A DNA stretch of 8,334 bases from Nonlabens sp. (lineage in GTDB: Bacteria; Bacteroidota; Bacteroidia; Flavobacteriales; Flavobacteriaceae): the NCBI GenBank assembly GCA_023301395.1, contig JALZUY010000039.1, positions 1 through 8,334 on the forward strand. The letters run 5' to 3'. A program made the translations under genes and the position numbers. Each line of letters opens with the position of its first letter. Position 1 is the first letter of the stretch. Below, in pieces: positions 4,833-8,334 of this stretch. Under the pieces are notes generated by a model. It had not been told where the DNA came from. It made no database searches and saw only the letters and a list, made by a program, of their open reading frames with translations.

Positions 4833-7800
4833 ATGCTGGCAACAAACACACAGAGAATTAATTTTTCGACGGTAACAACAAAAGCAGATTATCCTGATTT
4901 GCTTGATATCCAAATTAAATCTTTTCAAGATTTCTTTCAATTAGAAACGAAATCTGATAAAAGAGAAGTAGAAGGTCTTTATAACACCTTCATGGAAAAC
5001 TTTCCTATCACAGACACTCGTAATCAATTTGTATTAGAGTTTCTTGATTACTTCGTAGATCCTCCAAGATATTCTATTCAAGAATGTATTGAAAGAGGTC
5101 TTACTTACAGCGTGCCTTTAAAGTCACGACTTAAATTATACTGTACTGACCCAGAGCATGAAGACTTTGAGACAATCGTTCAAGATGTTTATTTAGGAAC
5201 TATTCCTTATATGACACCTTCTGGAACTTTTGTAATCAATGGTGCTGAGCGTGTTGTAGTTTCTCAATTACACCGTTCTCCAGGAGTTTTCTTTGGTCAA
5301 TCTTTCCATGCAAATGGAACCAAACTTTATTCAGCTCGTGTAATTCCTTTCAAAGGGTCATGGATTGAATTTGCGACAGATATTAATAGTGTAATGTACG
5401 CTTATATCGATCGTAAGAAAAAATTACCTGTTACAACTCTTTTCAGAGCGATAGGTTTTGAAAGAGATAAAGATATCTTAGGAATCTTTGATCTTGCCGA
5501 AGAAGTTAAAGCAAGTAAAACTGGTCTTAAAAAATATTTAGGACGTAAACTTGCTGCTCGTGTTTTAAAAACATGGCATGAAGATTTCGTTGATGAAGAT
5601 ACTGGTGAAGTAGTATCTATTGAACGTAATGAAATTGTTCTCGACCGTGATACGGTTCTTGAAAAAGATCATATAGATGAAATTATAGAATCTCAGGCAA
5701 AGACAATCCTTCTTCACAAAGAAGATAATATGTCTGCAGATTATGCGATCATACATAATACATTACAAAAGGATCCTACAAATTCTGAAAAAGAAGCTGT
5801 AGAACATATATACAGACAACTACGTAATGCTGAGCCGCCTGATGAAGAGACAGCACGCGGTATTATAGATAAGTTATTCTTCTCTGATCAACGTTATAAC
5901 TTAGGTGAAGTTGGTCGTTATAGAATGAATAAAAAGTTAGGTCTTGATATTGCCATGGATAAGCAGGTGCTTACTAAGGAAGATATCATTACTATTATCA
6001 AATATCTAATTGAATTGATTAATTCAAAAGCAGAGATTGATGATATTGATCACTTATCTAACCGTCGTGTTAGAACTGTTGGTGAACAACTTTCCCAACA
6101 ATTTGGTGTAGGTCTTGCTCGTATGGCGCGTACTATTCGTGAGCGTATGAATGTAAGAGATAATGAAGTATTTACTCCTATCGACTTGATTAATGCAAAG
6201 ACATTGTCTTCTGTTATTAATTCTTTCTTTGGAACAAATCAATTGTCTCAATTCATGGATCAAACAAATCCATTAGCAGAGATTACTCACAAACGTAGAT
6301 TATCTGCACTTGGACCTGGTGGTCTTTCTCGTGAAAGAGCAGGATTTGAAGTTCGTGATGTACACTACACACACTATGGAAGATTATGTCCTATTGAAAC
6401 TCCTGAAGGTCCAAACATTGGACTAATTTCATCTCTTGCAGTATTTGCTAAGGTGAATAGTATGGGATTCATTGAGACACCTTATAGATCAGTTAAAAAT
6501 GGAGTGGTTAATCTTGAAGAAGAACCAGTTTATTTAAGTGCTGAAGAAGAAGAAGGAATGCATATTGCTCAGGCTAACTTACCTCTTGACAAGAAAGGTA
6601 AAATAGACCAAGAAAAGGTAATTGCACGTATGGAAGGTGATTTCCCAGTTGTAGACCCAAGCGATGTGGTTTATGCTGATGTTGCACCTAATCAGATTGC
6701 TTCTATATCTGCATCTCTTATTCCTTTCCTAGAACATGATGATGCAAACCGTGCACTGATGGGCTCAAACATGATGCGTCAGGCGGTACCTCTATTAAGA
6801 GTAGATGCGCCTATCGTTGGTACTGGTCTTGAGAGACAAGTTGCTACTGATTCTCGTGTATTGATAAATGCTGAAGGAGAAGGAGAAGTTACTTATGTAG
6901 ATGCACAACATATCAGTATAAGATATGACCGTACAGATCGTGAGAAGATGATCAGTTTTGAACCTGAAGAGACTTCTTATAATCTCATTAAGTTCCGTAA
7001 AACGAATCAAGGTACAAGTATTACATTGAAGCCTATCGTTAAGAAAGGTGACAGAGTAAATAAAGGTCAAGTATTATGTCAAGGTTATGCAACTGAGGCA
7101 GGTGAACTTGCTCTAGGACGTAACATGAAAGTGGCCTTTATGCCATGGAAAGGTTACAACTTTGAGGATGCAATCGTAATTTCTGAAAAAGTAGTACGTG
7201 AAGATATCTTCACATCGATTCACGTTGATGAGTACTCACTTGATGTAAGAGATACTAAGCTTGGTAATGAAGAATTAACACCAGACATACCTAACGTTTC
7301 TGAAGAAGCAACAGCTGATCTTGATGAGCAAGGTATGATTCGTATTGGTGCTGAAGTTAAACCTGGAGATATATTAATAGGTAAGATTACTCCTAAAGGA
7401 GAATCAGACCCAACTCCTGAGGAAAAATTACTTCGTGCTATTTTTGGTGATAAAGCAGGTGATGTGAAAGATGCATCACTTAAAGCTTCTCCATCATTGA
7501 GAGGTGTTGTTATCGATAAGAAATTGTTCTCTAGAGCTGTAAAGGATAAGAGAAAGAGAGCTCAGGATAAAGAAGATATTGCAAAACTTGAACAACTTTA
7601 TCAGTCTAAGTTTGATAATCTTCAAGAGCGTCTTATTGAAAAATTATTTGAAATTGTAAGTGGAAAAACTTCACAAGGTGTATTCAACGATTTAGGAGAA
7701 GAAGTTCTTCCTAAAGGAAAGAAGTATACTCTTAAGATGTTACATTCTGTAGATGATTATACGCACTTAGTATCTGGAACTTGGACAACAAGTAAAGAGA

Positions 7801-8334
7801 CTAACGAGATGATCGCAGATTTGCTTCATAATTATAAGATTAAAGAAAATGATCTTCAAGGATCATTACGTCGTGAGAAGTTTACTATCTCTGTAGGAGA
7901 TGAGCTTCCTGCAGGTATTATCAAACTAGCCAAAGTTTACATCGCTAAAAAGCGTAAACTTAAAGTAGGAGATAAGATGGCGGGACGTCACGGTAACAAA
8001 GGTATTGTTGCACGTATTGTACGTCAGGAAGATATGCCGTTCCTTGAGGATGGAACACCAGTAGATATTGTATTGAATCCACTAGGAGTACCTTCTCGTA
8101 TGAACATTGGTCAGATTTATGAAACCGTTTTAGGATGGGCTGGACAGAAGTTAGGTAAAACTTTTGCTACGCCTATTTTTGATGGAGCAACTCTAGATCA
8201 AATTAATGCTTATACAGACGAGGCAGGAATCCCTAGATTCGGTCATACTTATTTATATGATGGTGGAACTGGAGACAGATTTGACCAACCAGCAACGGTA
8301 GGTGTGATTTACATGTTGAAACTAGGACACATGG
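4833..8334 (+). CDS. rpoB: DNA-directed RNA polymerase beta subunit (3' end outside the window)
   Basis: RpoB forms one pincer of RNA polymerase and part of its active site. The frame is open from ATG 4833 to the window edge: 1167 complete codons plus one base, ending ...VIYMLKLGHM. About 100 C-terminal residues are expected outside by comparison with E. coli. An in-frame TAA at 4818-4820 limits the start to this ATG or the adjacent TTG at 4830; ATG gives the flavobacterial-type start MLATNTQRINFS. The rifampicin region begins at residue 467 (GTNQLSQFMDQTNPLAEITH) and keeps Asp476, His486 and Ser491, equivalent to E. coli 516, 526 and 531, so no classical resistance change is seen. Active-site motifs are GYNFEDA (774-780) and GDKMAGRHGNKG (1046-1057), with Lys1048 and Lys1056 matching E. 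coli Lys1065 and Lys1073. rpoC should follow. No frameshift was found on reading the frame through. Confidence 0.98.
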   Translation, partial: MLATNTQRINFSTVTTKADYPDLLDIQIKSFQDFFQLETKSDKREVEGLYNTFMENFPITDTRNQFVLEFLDYFVDPPRYSIQECIERGLTYSVPLKSRLKLYCTDPEHEDFETIVQDVYLGTIPYMTPSGTFVINGAERVVVSQLHRSPGVFFGQSFHANGTKLYSARVIPFKGSWIEFATDINSVMYAYIDRKKKLPVTTLFRAIGFERDKDILGIFDLAEEVKASKTGLKKYLGRKLAARVLKTWHEDFVDEDTGEVVSIERNEIVLDRDTVLEKDHIDEIIESQAKTILLHKEDNMSADYAIIHNTLQKDPTNSEKEAVEHIYRQLRNAEPPDEETARGIIDKLFFSDQRYNLGEVGRYRMNKKLGLDIAMDKQVLTKEDIITIIKYLIELINSKAEIDDIDHLSNRRVRTVGEQLSQQFGVGLARMARTIRERMNVRDNEVFTPIDLINAKTLSSVINSFFGTNQLSQFMDQTNPLAEITHKRRLSALGPGGLSRERAGFEVRDVHYTHYGRLCPIETPEGPNIGLISSLAVFAKVNSMGFIETPYRSVKNGVVNLEEEPVYLSAEEEEGMHIAQANLPLDKKGKIDQEKVIARMEGDFPVVDPSDVVYADVAPNQIASISASLIPFLEHDDANRALMGSNMMRQAVPLLRVDAPIVGTGLERQVATDSRVLINAEGEGEVTYVDAQHISIRYDRTDREKMISFEPEETSYNLIKFRKTNQGTSITLKPIVKKGDRVNKGQVLCQGYATEAGELALGRNMKVAFMPWKGYNFEDAIVISEKVVREDIFTSIHVDEYSLDVRDTKLGNEELTPDIPNVSEEATADLDEQGMIRIGAEVKPGDILIGKITPKGESDPTPEEKLLRAIFGDKAGDVKDASLKASPSLRGVVIDKKLFSRAVKDKRKRAQDKEDIAKLEQLYQSKFDNLQERLIEKLFEIVSGKTSQGVFNDLGEEVLPKGKKYTLKMLHSVDDYTHLVSGTWTTSKETNEMIADLLHNYKIKENDLQGSLRREKFTISVGDELPAGIIKLAKVYIAKKRKLKVGDKMAGRHGNKGIVARIVRQEDMPFLEDGTPVDIVLNPLGVPSRMNIGQIYETVLGWAGQKLGKTFATPIFDGATLDQINAYTDEAGIPRFGHTYLYDGGTGDRFDQPATVGVIYMLKLGHM

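Noticed and set aside
4716..4940. A 74-codon minus-strand open frame over the rplL-rpoB spacer
   Set aside because: It overlaps the regulatory hairpin and the 5' end of rpoB, is Cys/Lys-rich without a recognisable domain, and is better explained by chance.
6231..6315. Possible rifampicin-resistance changes in the rpoB cluster I region
   Set aside because: The key positions Asp476, His486 and Ser491 (E. coli 516, 526 and 531) are wild type; the remaining differences are conservative lineage variation.
5565..7070. Minus-strand open frames of 63-91 codons inside rpoB
   Set aside because: All are antisense to the intact rpoB reading frame and show no domain or signal.

Overview
This window is a core translation and transcription locus from a low-GC member of the Bacteroidota, most likely family Flavobacteriaceae. 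The placement rests on three things. The protein sequences (EF-Tu, L11, L1, L10, L7/L12, RpoB) have a flavobacterial look. None of the eight protein starts has a convincing Shine-Dalgarno sequence, and the starts are A/T-rich instead. The tRNA genes do not encode CCA. The species cannot be named from the sequence alone. All genes are on the plus strand.

Layout: tRNA-Gly(UCC) at 24-96 and tRNA-Thr(GGU) at 172-243 precede tuf (EF-Tu, 350-1537), which ends at a strong intrinsic terminator (about 1559-1598). Next come tRNA-Trp(CCA) at 1624-1696, secE (1773-1970) and nusG (1982-2539). The ribosomal stalk and L1 genes follow: rplK (2607-3047), rplA (3060-3758), rplJ (3771-4283) and rplL (4335-4709). 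A 123-base spacer with a striking 17-bp hairpin leads into rpoB, which starts at 4833 and runs off the right edge with 1167 complete codons present. Gly-Thr-tuf matches the E. coli glyT-thrT-tufB arrangement, and secE-nusG-rplKAJL-rpoB is the classic bacterial 'beta' cluster.

The genes work together. The tRNAs and EF-Tu form part of the aminoacyl-tRNA delivery system. L11, L1, L10 and L7/L12 form the GTPase-associated centre and stalk on which EF-Tu acts. NusG and RpoB belong to RNA polymerase and its elongation and coupling machinery. SecE is the small essential subunit of the SecYEG translocon.

No stretch longer than 300 bases lacks a gene, and I see no mobile element, CRISPR array, accessory cassette or novel system. 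The points worth a second look are modest. Codon use within tuf changes abruptly near base 1045. The rplL-rpoB spacer looks like an attenuator or processing site. Small perfect hairpins sit in every tRNA spacer. The usual long L10 leader has no room upstream of rplJ.
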